Of a DNA stretch of 64,000 nt, positions 24,055-32,211 are shown one piece after another. The notes below the pieces were generated by a model that made no database searches, was not told where the DNA came from, and saw nothing but the letters and a program-made list of their open reading frames with translations. Position 1 is the first letter of the stretch. Each line of letters starts with the position of its first letter. The stretch comes from Micromonospora cremea (GTDB taxonomy: Bacteria; Actinomycetota; Actinomycetes; Mycobacteriales; Micromonosporaceae). The position numbers and the translations under genes were made by a program. Location: positions 558,001-622,000 of the forward strand of contig NZ_FSQT01000002.1 of assembly GCF_900143515.1 (NCBI RefSeq), read 5' to 3'.

Positions 24055-24963
24055 TCAGGAGTGGGGGCAGGTGTCGCCGTATTCCTGGATGGTGGTGGAG
24101 GGTCGCGGGGCGGGGCAGAGGAACTGTTCGTAGCGGGTGTCGTCGTCCACGAAGCGCTTAAGCCGGGAGATGCTGTACTTCGCCACCGTCACGTTCGGCG
24201 AGGTGGGTGCGGAGTGGCTGGCGGCGTTGAGTTCGAGGTACGCCTTGTCCAGCGTGGCCGGCAGGCTCGTGTAGAACGGCTCCGAGTGCGACGAGACGGG
24301 CGCCACCGAGTCGTTCTCCGCGCCGACCACCAGCGTCGGCACCCGTACGCCCGGCCAGTTCTTGACGGTGTGCCAGCCGGTCAGCGGGATCGCGGCCTGC
24401 AGCTGCGGCCGGGTGTTCGCCGCCGAGAGGCTGCCGCCGCCACCCATCGAATGGCCCATCACCGCGAGCCGGTTACGGTCGACGCGGGTACGCACGCTGC
24501 TGGTGTTGGTCAGGTGGTCCAGGGCGGCGAGCAGCTGGGTGCCCCGGCTGGCCGGCTGGTCGTAGCGGGACAGCGTGTCGATCGTGATCACCACGAAGCC
24601 CTGCGAGGCCAGTCGTGGCCCCAGCCAGGCCACACTGGACTAGGTCGCGGTGTAGCCGGGCGAGATCGCCACCGCGCCGAAGGTGCCCTCGGCGGTGCTG
24701 GTCGGGTAGTAGATCGTGCCGCCCCGGAATCCGCTGACACTGGAGGCGGCGACGGTGCTCTGGGCGATGGCGAAGCGCCCACGGGTGGCCTCGATGCTGG
24801 CCACGGTGGGGTCGGGGCCCCGCTCGTACGGGCTGGCGGCGGCGTGCGCGGGCGGGGCGGCGCCCAGAGCGGCGCCGAGCACGGCCAGGGCGACAGCCAA
24901 CCGGGCGGCACGTCGGGGGCGGCAGCCCGGCGGTACGGGGGTGATGGCGGGTAGGGGCTGCAT
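24055..24963 (-). pseudogene. Cutinase/polyester-hydrolase homologue interrupted by one in-frame TAG
   Basis: A secreted type I cutinase-like alpha/beta hydrolase, the group that includes Thermobifida cutinases and PET hydrolases. The signal peptide ([22 protein letters not shown]) is followed by [10 protein letters not shown] and [13 protein letters not shown] at 24642-24640 comes at codon 108 in [19 protein letters not shown]. The same frame then continues to a natural end with all catalytic residues: Ser172 in GHSMGGG, Asp218 in AENDSVAP, and His250 in AASHSAP. The closing cysteine pair (FLCP, DTCP) is also there. Homologues usually have Gln or Glu at the stop position, so a single CAG or GAG to TAG change is likely. 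It may be a recent pseudogene or a base-call error. Without the stop it would be about 301 residues. Confidence 0.85.
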
Positions 24964-25113
24964 GTCTCGCTCCGAGGGGAAGGAGCCGACGGTCCCGGGA
25001 CGGGGACCGGCCGAGGGGATCCATCGACATCAGTCATCGTCCGCCCGCGCGCCCGAACACCACCAATCCCACCCACCCCCTGCCACCGCGCTATGAACCC
25101 CCACCCGGACGCC

Positions 25114-25180
25114 GGCGTTGATCATGAAGTTAGCGGCACGACACGCCGACACAAGCGCCGCTAACTTCATGATCAACGCC
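25114..25180. repeat. Palindromic repeat, copy 2
   Basis: The 24-base arms, 25114-25137 (GGCGTTGATCATGAAGTTAG plus CGGC) and 25157-25180, are exact complements across a 19-base loop. The loop shares CGACACGCCGACA with copy 1 at 23976-24030. It lies downstream of the alditol oxidase stop and upstream of the broken cutinase gene, so it may terminate the former. Confidence 0.9.
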
Positions 25181-25218
25181 GGAAAGGGCCCCGGGGAGGG
25201 CGCCCCGGGGAGGGGTGG

Positions 25219-26502
25219 TCAGCGGGGGAAGTGGGTGTTCAGCTCGTCGGTGCGGAACTTGCCGGTTGGGTCGAGGCGGCCCAACAGCGCGATGAAGTCC
25301 GCGTAGCGGGGATAGCTGGCGGCGAGCGCGGCCGGATCGGTGGTGAAGACCTTGCCCCAGTGCGAACGCGGCGCGAACGGCGTCAGCCGTTCCTCCACTA
25401 CCGCCAGCACGGGGGCCACCGCCACCGGGTCGCCGATCCAGGTGAAGTGCACGGCGAGGCTGTCCCGGTGATGGTTCGGGCTGAGCCACAGCTCGTCGGC
25501 CGCCACCGTACGCAGCTCGCACACCTGGAGCACGGGGGCGATCAGGTGCGCCACGTCGTCCAGGGCGGCGAGGGCCTCGGCCGCCGCCGCGCGTGGCAGG
25601 TGGTACTCGGACTGGAGCTCGTCGCCGCTGCTCGGGGTGAAGCCGAGCTTGAAGTGCGGCAGCCGCTCGTGCCACGGGCCCGGCACACCGAGCTGCTCGG
25701 TGCAGTTCTCCGCCGGCATCCCGAGCACCGGGTGGCGCGGCTCGTCGGCGGCGGTGGTGCCGAGCCAGTCCGCCGGGGGTGGCGGCTGGTCCGCCCGCTG
25801 CTTGCGCCACACCTCACGCAGTCGCGGCGCGCGCCAGTCGGTGAACACGCTCACGCTGTACGCCGAGCCGAGCGCCGCGTCGAGCGCCTCCCGGGGCAGG
25901 TCGAGCCGAACGTACTGGCGCAGCTCGAACGTCGGCACCACGTCCAAAGTGACCCGCGTGACCAGGCCGAGCGCGCCGAGCCCCACCACCATGCCCGCGA
26001 ACGTGTCCCCGTCGGTGTCGCGGTCGACGTGCAGCAGGTCCCCGTCCGCGGTGACCAGCTCCAGGGCGGCGACGGAGGTGGCCAGGTTGCCGTGGGTCTG
26101 ACCGGAGCCGTGGGAGGCGGTCGCCACCGCCCCGGCCACCGAGATGTGTGGCAGCGAGGCGAGGTTGGCCAGCGCATACCCCTGGGCGTGCAGTTGCCGG
26201 GCGACGTCGCCGTAGCGCAGCGCGCCGGTGACGGTGACCCGCGCGCGCTCGGCGTCCACGTCGATCGCCGGAGGCAGCCCGGCCAGGGTGACCAGGTCGC
26301 CGGCCGTGTCGCCGAACCGGTTGAAGGAGTGCCCGGTGCCCACCGCCCGGATCCGGGAGCTGCCGGCGACCAGCCGGCGCAGCTCGTCGGTGGTGGTGGG
26401 CCGGTGGAACGCCCGCGCGGCGTAGCGGACGTTGCCGGCCCAGTTGCGGCGCGGTACGTCGGCCGTGGCGGTCGACGGGCCGCCGTGTTCCGGTGCGATC
26501 AC
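25219..26502 (-). CDS. Alditol oxidase (FAD-linked, AldO/XyoA type)
   Basis: A 427-residue flavoenzyme that oxidises the terminal hydroxyl of polyols such as xylitol or sorbitol to an aldose, reducing oxygen to peroxide. The vanillyl-alcohol-oxidase-type FAD domain starts at NWAGNVRY. RAVGTGHSFN contains His58, placed like the covalent flavin-linking His of Streptomyces AldO, and LPHISVAGAVATASHGSG is also present. The C-terminal half has FTDWRAP, NCTEQLGVPGPWHERLPHFK, FTPSSGDELQSEY and HWGKVF, all strongly AldO-like. The GTG start overlaps the stop of the upstream membrane-protein gene by four bases. No signal peptide is present, so it is cytoplasmic. Confidence 0.93.
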   Translation of the reverse strand: MIAPEHGGPSTATADVPRRNWAGNVRYAARAFHRPTTTDELRRLVAGSSRIRAVGTGHSFNRFGDTAGDLVTLAGLPPAIDVDAERARVTVTGALRYGDVARQLHAQGYALANLASLPHISVAGAVATASHGSGQTHGNLATSVAALELVTADGDLLHVDRDTDGDTFAGMVVGLGALGLVTRVTLDVVPTFELRQYVRLDLPREALDAALGSAYSVSVFTDWRAPRLREVWRKQRADQPPPPADWLGTTAADEPRHPVLGMPAENCTEQLGVPGPWHERLPHFKLGFTPSSGDELQSEYHLPRAAAAEALAALDDVAHLIAPVLQVCELRTVAADELWLSPNHHRDSLAVHFTWIGDPVAVAPVLAVVEERLTPFAPRSHWGKVFTTDPAALAASYPRYADFIALLGRLDPTGKFRTDELNTHFPR

Positions 26503-27353
26503 GGTGCGGTCTCCCGATCGGTGGATGAGTGGTCGGCCAACGCGACGACGAGGGCGTCCAGCACCGTGTCGGCCTGGAGCCGGCTGTAACCGCGCTGGGC
26601 GATCGGCAGGCCGACCGCGCGGGCTCGTTCGATCTCCGCCCGGGCCGCCCGCCGGGTCTGCGCGTCCTCGGACAGCAGGGCGTCCTGGCCGCGCCGGATC
26701 AACTGGTCGACCTGGTCCATCCGGTAGCCCCGCAGGCTGGCGGGGAGGTCCGGCTCGGTGAAGGTGGCGCGGCGCAGCGCGGGCAGGTCCACGAACCGGT
26801 CGCCGGCGTAGCGGGTGAGCGCGGCGGACACCTGCTCGGGCTGCTCCCGGACCTGGTCGAGGACGAGCAGTTCGATGGCGGGCCGGCCGTCGACGGGATG
26901 GCGGGCGGTCACCCGTGGCCCGAGCGGCACACCCGGCACGGGCACCAGCAGTAGCCGTGGCGGCACCGGACGGCCGTCCCGCCGGGGTGGCTCGTCGAGG
27001 ACCAGCGTGTCGACCTCGGCCCACCGGATAGACCGGCGCAGGCCCGGTCGCCGAATGGTCAGCCCGTCCGCGCCGATCCCGAACCGGAAGGGCCGCAACG
27101 CGCTGACCAGCGCCACGACACCGAGCGCGACGGCTCCCACCGCGATGATCGTCCGTAGCAGGGCGTCGTCGCGGGGCAGGGCCAGCAACACCACCCCACC
27201 GAGTACGCAGACCAGGGCGAGCACCAGGGCCCCCCGACTCCGGCGCAGTTCCACGCTCGGACCCCCGTTCATGACCGTGGCGTCGGTCCCAGCATCGTCC
27301 GACACACCGGGAGCCACGGACACCGGACGATCGGGCACGGTTGTTCTCGCCAT
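26499..27353 (-). CDS. Membrane protein with bacterial PH-like domain and DivIVA-like tail
   Basis: A 284-residue protein with a leading disordered segment and two close hydrophobic helices (ALVLALVCVLGGVVLLAL and IIAVGAVALGVVALVSAL, about residues 42-85). A PH-like beta domain follows (RFGIGADGLTIRRPGLRRSIRWAEVDTL). The C-terminal helical part contains LPASLRGYRMDQVDQLIRRG, similar to the membrane-targeting motif of DivIVA/Wag31 proteins. Function is unknown; a cell-envelope scaffold is possible. The ATG at 27353 has TAGGGT eight bases upstream, so a leaderless start is likely. A later ATG at 27272 is the alternative. Its end is coupled to the alditol oxidase gene. Confidence 0.72.
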   Translation of the reverse strand: MARTTVPDRPVSVAPGVSDDAGTDATVMNGGPSVELRRSRGALVLALVCVLGGVVLLALPRDDALLRTIIAVGAVALGVVALVSALRPFRFGIGADGLTIRRPGLRRSIRWAEVDTLVLDEPPRRDGRPVPPRLLLVPVPGVPLGPRVTARHPVDGRPAIELLVLDQVREQPEQVSAALTRYAGDRFVDLPALRRATFTEPDLPASLRGYRMDQVDQLIRRGQDALLSEDAQTRRAARAEIERARAVGLPIAQRGYSRLQADTVLDALVVALADHSSTDRETAP

Positions 27354-27373
27354 CGTCGGGGAACCCTACGCGC

Positions 27374-27811
27374 ATGAGCAGCTACCGTGATCCGGCCCCA
27401 CGGGGCGACGTGTTCCCCTCCGAGGAGGAGCTGGACCCGACCGGCAGTGGGGTCGAGCCGGCCAGCGCCCCGCCGGGCGCCCGGTTGTCGAGCCATCCGC
27501 CGCCCACGCCCGGGCCCCGCCCGACACCCGCGCCCGCGCCGGCACCGACGCCGGTGCCGGCGCCCGGGCCGCCGCCGCGCGCTCCCGGTGCCGAGCCGCA
27601 CTCGATCGTGACCCGGCACCTGGACGGTTCGGTGGAGGTGGCCACCGATCTCGACGGCGACGGCGTCGCCGACATCGTCCAGGTCGATCTCGACGGCGAC
27701 GGGGTGGCGGACGTCACCTATGTGGACAGCGATCGGGACGGCCGGCTGGACACCGTGCTGCGCGATCCGGGCATGGTCGGAACGGGCGGCGGGGCTCACC
27801 GGGGCGCGTGA
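27374..27811 (+). CDS. Proline-rich protein with EF-hand-like Asp repeats
   Basis: A 145-residue hypothetical protein. Residues 35-75 are almost only Pro, Ala, Gly and Thr (PAPAPAPTPVPAPG). The C-terminal half carries three consecutive Asp-rich loops: DLDGDGVADIV, DLDGDGVADVT and DSDRDGRLDTV. Each has Asp at the 1, 3 and 5 positions expected of calcium-binding EF-hand or dockerin-like loops. No signal peptide is visible. The ATG lies only 20 bases from the divergent membrane-protein start, so the two promoters must overlap. GGGGAA at 27357-27362 could be its ribosome binding site. Calcium binding is inferred from the loop pattern. Confidence 0.65.
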   Translation: MSSYRDPAPRGDVFPSEEELDPTGSGVEPASAPPGARLSSHPPPTPGPRPTPAPAPAPTPVPAPGPPPRAPGAEPHSIVTRHLDGSVEVATDLDGDGVADIVQVDLDGDGVADVTYVDSDRDGRLDTVLRDPGMVGTGGGAHRGA

Positions 27812-27823
27812 CCGCCGGTGGGC

Positions 27824-28753
27824 TCAGAGCTTCGCCATCACCTCGCTGGCGACCAGCTCGAGGTGCTCCAGGTCGCTGAGGTCCAGCACCTGGAGGTAGA
27901 TCCGCTGACTGCCGGCCTCCGCGTACCGGCCGATGGTGTCGAGGACCTCGGCGGGCGTGCCGGCCACGCCGTTGGCCCGCAGCTCGTCCGGGTCGCGGCC
28001 GATGGCGGCGGCCCGGCGGGCCACCTCGGCGTCGTCTCGGCCGCAGCAGAGCACGAGGGCGTTGGACCAGGTCAGCTCGGCCGGATCCCGACCGATCTCG
28101 GTGCAGGCGGCGCGGACCCGGTCGAACTGCGCCGCCGTGTCGGCCGTCGAGGCGAACGGCAGGTTGAACTCGTCGGCGTAGCGGGCGGCCAGCCGGGGGG
28201 TGCGCTTCGGACCCATCCCGCCGAGCAGGATCGGCGGGCGGGGCTGCTGCACGGGCTTGGGCATGGCGGGCGAGTCACTGATCGGGTAGTACCGGCCGGC
28301 GTGATCGAACCGCTCCCCGGGCGGCGTGGCCCAGAGGCCGGTGATGACCTCGAGCTGCTCCTCCAGCCGGTCGAACCGCTCGCCCAGGGCTGGGAACGGG
28401 ATGCCGTACGCGGTGTGCTCGTCGGCGTACCAGCCGGTGCCGATGCCCAGTTCCACCCGGCCGCCGCTCATCTGGTCGACCTGCGCCACGGTGATCGCCA
28501 GCGGGCCGGGCAGCCGGAAGGTGGCAGCCGTCATCAGGGTGCCGAGCCGGATCCGGCTGGTGTCCCGGGCCAGCCCGGCAAGGGTGGTCCACGCGTCGGT
28601 GGGGCCGGGCTCACCGGTCACCGCGCCCATCATGAGGTAGTGGTCGGACCGGAAGAACGCACCGTAGCCGGCGTCCTCGGCGCAGCGCGCCACGGCGAGC
28701 AACTGGTCGTAGCTGGCGCCCTGCTGGGGTTCGGTGAAGATCCGCAATTCCAT
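27824..28753 (-). CDS. LLM-class F420-dependent oxidoreductase
   Basis: A 309-residue luciferase-like TIM-barrel enzyme that probably uses cofactor F420. Typical segments are FFRSDHYLMM, IRLGTLMTAATFRLPGPLA, QVDQMSGGRVELGIGTGWYADEH, and PILLGGMGPKRTPRLAARYADEFN. Actinomycete enzymes of this type reduce or oxidise diverse small molecules, and the substrate is unknown. The start ATG gives the expected short N-terminus MELRIF. Its upstream region faces the divergent ArsR/SRPBCC pair, whose operator-like repeat could serve both directions. Confidence 0.88.
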   Translation of the reverse strand: MELRIFTEPQQGASYDQLLAVARCAEDAGYGAFFRSDHYLMMGAVTGEPGPTDAWTTLAGLARDTSRIRLGTLMTAATFRLPGPLAITVAQVDQMSGGRVELGIGTGWYADEHTAYGIPFPALGERFDRLEEQLEVITGLWATPPGERFDHAGRYYPISDSPAMPKPVQQPRPPILLGGMGPKRTPRLAARYADEFNLPFASTADTAAQFDRVRAACTEIGRDPAELTWSNALVLCCGRDDAEVARRAAAIGRDPDELRANGVAGTPAEVLDTIGRYAEAGSQRIYLQVLDLSDLEHLELVASEVMAKL

Positions 28754-28805
28754 GCTCCGAGCATAGGAAGCCGGCCCCGGCGCCGCTCCGGTACGGCGCC
28801 TCTCC

Positions 28806-28829
28806 TCATATGCCTTGACAGTCATATGA
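28806..28829 (+). promoter_or_regulatory. TCATATG direct repeats and -35 box before the ArsR gene
   Basis: TCATATG at 28806-28812 is repeated as TCATATGA at 28822-28829, with TTGACA (28815-28820) between them. The repeats surround a good -35 box and are a likely binding site for the ArsR-type repressor encoded next to it. The -10 would then fall at about 28838, past the ATG at 28833. This raises the possibility that translation really starts at GTG 28848 or 28851. Confidence 0.5.
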
Positions 28830-28832
28830 CTC

Positions 28833-29162
28833 ATGGGGCATCTTGAAGTGGTGTCCGCCGACGCCTTCACCGTCCTCGCCGAGCCCACCCGGCGCCGGAT
28901 CCTCGACCAGCTCCGCGACACGGAGCGCAGCGTCAGCGAGTTGGTGGACAGCCTCGGGGTCAGCCAGCCGGCCGTCTCGAAGCACCTGCGGGTCCTCCGC
29001 GAGGCCGGCTTCGTCTCCTGCCGCATCGCCGCCCGGCAACGGATCTACCGCCTCGACCCGGGCCCCCTGCGGGCGGTCGACGGCTGGCTGGACCCGTACC
29101 GCCGGCTGTGGAACCGGCACCTGGACGCCCTGGAACGACACCTCGACAGTCAGGAGCAGTGA
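28833..29162 (+). CDS. ArsR-family transcriptional repressor
   Basis: A 109-residue winged-helix regulator: FTVLAEPTRRRILDQLRDTERSVSELVDSLGVSQPAVSKHLRVLREAGFV is the classical ArsR core, without the metal-binding ELCVCD cysteines. This class usually sits before an SRPBCC/AHSA1 gene and represses that unit. Here the SRPBCC gene begins directly after the stop (TGAATG). A GTG at 28848 or 28851 may be the true start if the promoter reading is right. Confidence 0.9.
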   Translation: MGHLEVVSADAFTVLAEPTRRRILDQLRDTERSVSELVDSLGVSQPAVSKHLRVLREAGFVSCRIAARQRIYRLDPGPLRAVDGWLDPYRRLWNRHLDALERHLDSQEQ

Positions 29163-29684
29163 ATGGACCGCGACGCCTTTCGCCCGAGCCCACCCGCCGA
29201 GGTGCGCGCCGACGGCGCCGCCACGCTGGTCTTCGTCCGCGACCTGCGGCACCCACTGGCCACCGTCTGGGCGGCGCTGACCGACCCGGCACGGCTCGCC
29301 GAGTGGGCGCCCTTCCTCGCCGACCGGGACCTCGGCTCCCCCGGTGCCGCCGTGCTCACCATGGTCGACGGCGAGACCACCATCCCGACCGCGGCGACGA
29401 TCCATCGGGCCGAGCCGCCGCATCTGCTCGAGTACACCTGGGGCGACGACCTGCTGCGCTGGGAGCTGAGCCCGCTGGGCGCCGGCACCCGACTCACCCT
29501 CCGGCACACCGTCGCCGACCCGGGCATGCTGCCGATGGTCACCGCCGGCTGGCACCTCTGCCTCGACGTGGCCGACCGGCTGCTCGACGGCGACCCGGTC
29601 GGCCCGATCCGGGGCGCCGAGGCGCTCAACTTCGGCTGGTCCGAGCTGCGCGACACGTACGCCGACCGGCTCGGCCAGGGCTGA
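29163..29684 (+). CDS. SRPBCC-family (AHSA1-like) protein
   Basis: A 173-residue ligand-binding-fold protein: FVRDLRHPLATVWAALTDPARLAEWAPF is the opening strand-helix-helix of the START/AHSA1 family. RAEPPHLLEYTWGDDLLRWEL and GAGTRLTLRHTV follow. Its start codon touches the stop of the ArsR gene, so it belongs to a two-gene operon. Proteins of this kind bind hydrophobic molecules or act as stress co-factors. No substrate is indicated. Confidence 0.88.
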   Translation: MDRDAFRPSPPAEVRADGAATLVFVRDLRHPLATVWAALTDPARLAEWAPFLADRDLGSPGAAVLTMVDGETTIPTAATIHRAEPPHLLEYTWGDDLLRWELSPLGAGTRLTLRHTVADPGMLPMVTAGWHLCLDVADRLLDGDPVGPIRGAEALNFGWSELRDTYADRLGQG

Positions 29685-29736
29685 CCCGCGGCGGCGGTGC
29701 AGCCCGCGACCGAGCCGGCACCGATCTCCGGCCCGG

Positions 29737-30603
29737 TCAGACGTACGGCCGGGTGGCGTACGCGGCCCGGAGCGCGGCCAACCCGGCCGCCTTCGGCGAC
29801 AGGGGTGCCCCACCCGGAGTTGAAGTAGTTGGTCCGGACGATCCGTGGCCCGCGCTCGGCGTTGAGCTTGGCCACGGCCGCCGGGACGGTGGCGATCCAG
29901 GCCGCCTGGTTCGGGATCTGGCCGACCGCACCCCCCACTCCGCGATGATCACGGGCCGGGACAGCGCCACCGGGCCGAGGTCCGCCACCGCCCAGTCCTT
30001 CGTGCGGCGGAACCGGGACAGCGCGGTGTCGTTGGCGTTCGTGGCGTAGGCGTTCCACTGGAGGAAGTCCAGGCGGGACATCAGCGCCTCCGGGTGGGTG
30101 CGCTGGAAGCAGGCGCGGTCGAAGCCACCGAGCCCGATCGAGAAGGTGGTGCCGGCGGGCAGCGTCCGCGCCTTGAACCAGGTGAGGATGTAGTTCATCG
30201 CCTGCACCGCCAGCGCGTCCGACTCGGCCCAGGTGTACGCCCTGCTGCCCTCGGTCGTACCGAACTCGTGGTCCGTGTCCAACTCCGAGGCGAGCTGGAT
30301 GTTCACCCCGAAACCGAGGGTGCGGTACTGCGCCAGAGCGCGGTGGAACAACCCGTCGCACTGGCCGTTGAGCACCTCGCCGTACCCGTACGCTTTCGGC
30401 CACGTGGTGCCGGGGCGCTGCTGGATGGTCATCGACGGCCCCGGCACGGTGTAGCTGGTGCCGTCCACGGTGAAGCTCTGCGGCCCGGAATTCGGGGCGC
30501 CATAGTGCTTCAGCTCCAGGACCATGTTCATCTGCACCCCGGCGCCCTGCGCTGTCGCCCACTCGCGCGCTCGACCCCACTGACGTTCGCGACCGGCGGT
30601 CAC
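29737..30603 (-). pseudogene. Glycosidase-like protein remnant with two frameshifts
   Basis: The N-terminal two thirds read well: MNMVLELKHYG, QLASELDTDHEFG, LGGFDRACFQRTHPEALMSRLDFLQWNAYATN and PVIIAEWG, as in a TIM-barrel glycoside hydrolase with EWG as a possible nucleophile. Near 29931-29936, a run of six C, the frame changes and continues as VGQIPNQAAWIATVPAAVAKLN and NYFNSGWGTP. Near 29811 it shifts back to SPKAAGLAALRAAYATRPYV before the stop. The start (MTAGRERQWG) has no signal peptide and looks truncated. The two shifts compensate each other, so sequencing error in homopolymers is a real alternative to decay. The family is uncertain. Confidence 0.65.
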
Positions 30604-30689
30604 GTTACGTCGCTGCTACCGATGCCGACTGCGGGCGAGCCAACTAGCGTTCCAGCCGTGCGCAAGACCTTCGGAAAAGAGCATCTGAC

Positions 30690-31259
30690 GTGCGAAAACT
30701 GACGTACTACATCGCCACCAGCCTGGACGGGTTCATCGCCGGGCCGGCCGGCGAGTCCGACTTCTTCGCGTTCGAGGGGGATCTGGCCGCGGCCATCCTG
30801 GCCGATTACCCCGAGACCCTGCCAACCCACGCGCGGGAGCCGCTCGGGATCACCTTGGCGGCGAACACCACGTTCGACACCGTGCTCATGGGCCGCGCGA
30901 CCTACGAACCGGCCCTGGCCATCGGCGTCACGAGCCCGTACGCCCACCTGCGGCAGTACGTGTTCTCCCGGACGCTGGACCAGCGCGACCCGTCGGTGGA
31001 GATCGTTGCCGACGAGCCGGCGGAGTTCGTCCGCGCGCTCAAGCGCCAGGACGGGATGGGCATCTGGCTCTGCGGCGGGGCGATGCTCGCCGGCCAGCTC
31101 GTGGACGAGATCGACGAACTGGTCGTCAAGCGGTACCCCGTCGTCCTCGGCTCCGGCATTCCCCTGTTCCGGACGCCCTTCGCCGTGTCGGGCTTCACGC
31201 TGCACGACACCCGGGTGTTCAACACCGGCGCGACCATCTCCACCTATGTCAAGCACTGA
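30690..31259 (+). CDS. Dihydrofolate reductase-family (RibD C-terminal-like) protein
   Basis: A 189-residue protein of the DHFR/RibD-C fold: KLTYYIATSLDGFIAGPAGESDFF at the N-terminus, VLMGRATYEPAL in the middle and MGIWLCGGAMLAGQLVDEIDELVVKRYPVVLGSGIPLF near the end. These are the nucleotide-binding and strand motifs of the YyaP/YwjB-like group. Real folate reduction is unlikely in this subgroup, and the substrate is unknown. It starts with GTG and precedes the GNAT gene by ten bases, so the two are probably co-transcribed. Confidence 0.88.
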   Translation: MRKLTYYIATSLDGFIAGPAGESDFFAFEGDLAAAILADYPETLPTHAREPLGITLAANTTFDTVLMGRATYEPALAIGVTSPYAHLRQYVFSRTLDQRDPSVEIVADEPAEFVRALKRQDGMGIWLCGGAMLAGQLVDEIDELVVKRYPVVLGSGIPLFRTPFAVSGFTLHDTRVFNTGATISTYVKH

Positions 31260-31269
31260 AAGAGGACCA

Positions 31270-32211
31270 ATGCTGTTTCGCGCCACCACCGCGGCCGACC
31301 TCGACCGCGTCACCGGCTTCCCCGTCGATGACCCGGTCAGCAAGATCGACGCCGACCGCTACCTCGACGAGCTGGGTCAGGGCATGTACCGGCCGGAGTG
31401 GACCTGGATCGCCGAGAACGAGCAGCGGGTGGTCGGCCGCGCGCTGTGGTGGGGGCAGGCGTCCAGCACCCACCCGGTCGCCCTGGACTGCCTGCACGTC
31501 GAGGCGTCGGTCGCCGACCGCGCGGAAGTCGCGGCAGGCCTGCTCACCGCGGGCCTGCGAGCGTTCGCGCGGGACGGCGCGCCGAAGCCGCCGCTGTACA
31601 ACCTGACCCTGCCCAACGGCTGGCGCGACGACGAGTCCGTCGCGGCGGCGGTGGCCTGGCGGCGGGACGCCTCGCTCGCGGTCGGGCTGACCGACGAGGT
31701 GGAGCGGCTGCGGCTGGAGTGGACGCCCGAGGTTGGGGTGCCCGCCTCCAGCGGCAGGCTGATCTTCTCGGTGGGCTCCGACGAAGAGTTCCTCGACGTG
31801 TTCCGCCGGATCGCGGTGGGCAGCCTGGACAGGGAGACCCGCCGGAACCTGGCGATCAAGAGCCCGGAGGTCACCGCCCGGGAGGAGATGGACTTCTACC
31901 TGGACTGCCCGGGCGAGCGGGCGTGGTGGCGGCTGGCCCGCACGCCCGATGGGACGCTCGTCGGGCTAGCCATCCCGTCCGCGACGCCGTACAACCGCAA
32001 CGTCGGCTACCTGGGCGTCGTGCCCGAGCAGCGCGGGCGTCGCTACGTCGACGACGTGCTCGCCGAGATCACCCGGTTCCACGCCGAGCAGGGGGCCGAG
32101 CTGATCACGGCCACCACCGACACGACGAACGTGCCGATGGCCGCGGCGTTCGCGCGCGCCGGTTACCGGACCGCGCAGATCCGGCTGCTCTACTCCGCGC
32201 CGGGGTCATGA
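31270..32211 (+). CDS. GNAT-family N-acetyltransferase
   Basis: A 313-residue acetyl-CoA-dependent acyltransferase. The N-terminal half is a degenerate GNAT repeat (LFRATTAADLDRVTGFPV, RPEWTWIAENEQRVVGRALWW). The C-terminal half is the functional one: NVGYLGVVPEQRGRRYVDDVLAEITRF gives the acetyl-CoA pyrophosphate loop, followed by ATTDTTNVPMAAAFARAGYR. The substrate is unknown. AAGAGGAC precedes the ATG. Its last six bases overlap the end of the convergent LAL regulator gene. Confidence 0.88.
   Translation: MLFRATTAADLDRVTGFPVDDPVSKIDADRYLDELGQGMYRPEWTWIAENEQRVVGRALWWGQASSTHPVALDCLHVEASVADRAEVAAGLLTAGLRAFARDGAPKPPLYNLTLPNGWRDDESVAAAVAWRRDASLAVGLTDEVERLRLEWTPEVGVPASSGRLIFSVGSDEEFLDVFRRIAVGSLDRETRRNLAIKSPEVTAREEMDFYLDCPGERAWWRLARTPDGTLVGLAIPSATPYNRNVGYLGVVPEQRGRRYVDDVLAEITRFHAEQGAELITATTDTTNVPMAAAFARAGYRTAQIRLLYSAPGS

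Noticed and set aside
24640..24642. Programmed TAG readthrough or pyrrolysine coding in the cutinase homologue
   Set aside because: No pyrrolysine genes or readthrough signals are visible here, and the position is normally Gln or Glu in homologues. A point mutation or base error is simpler.
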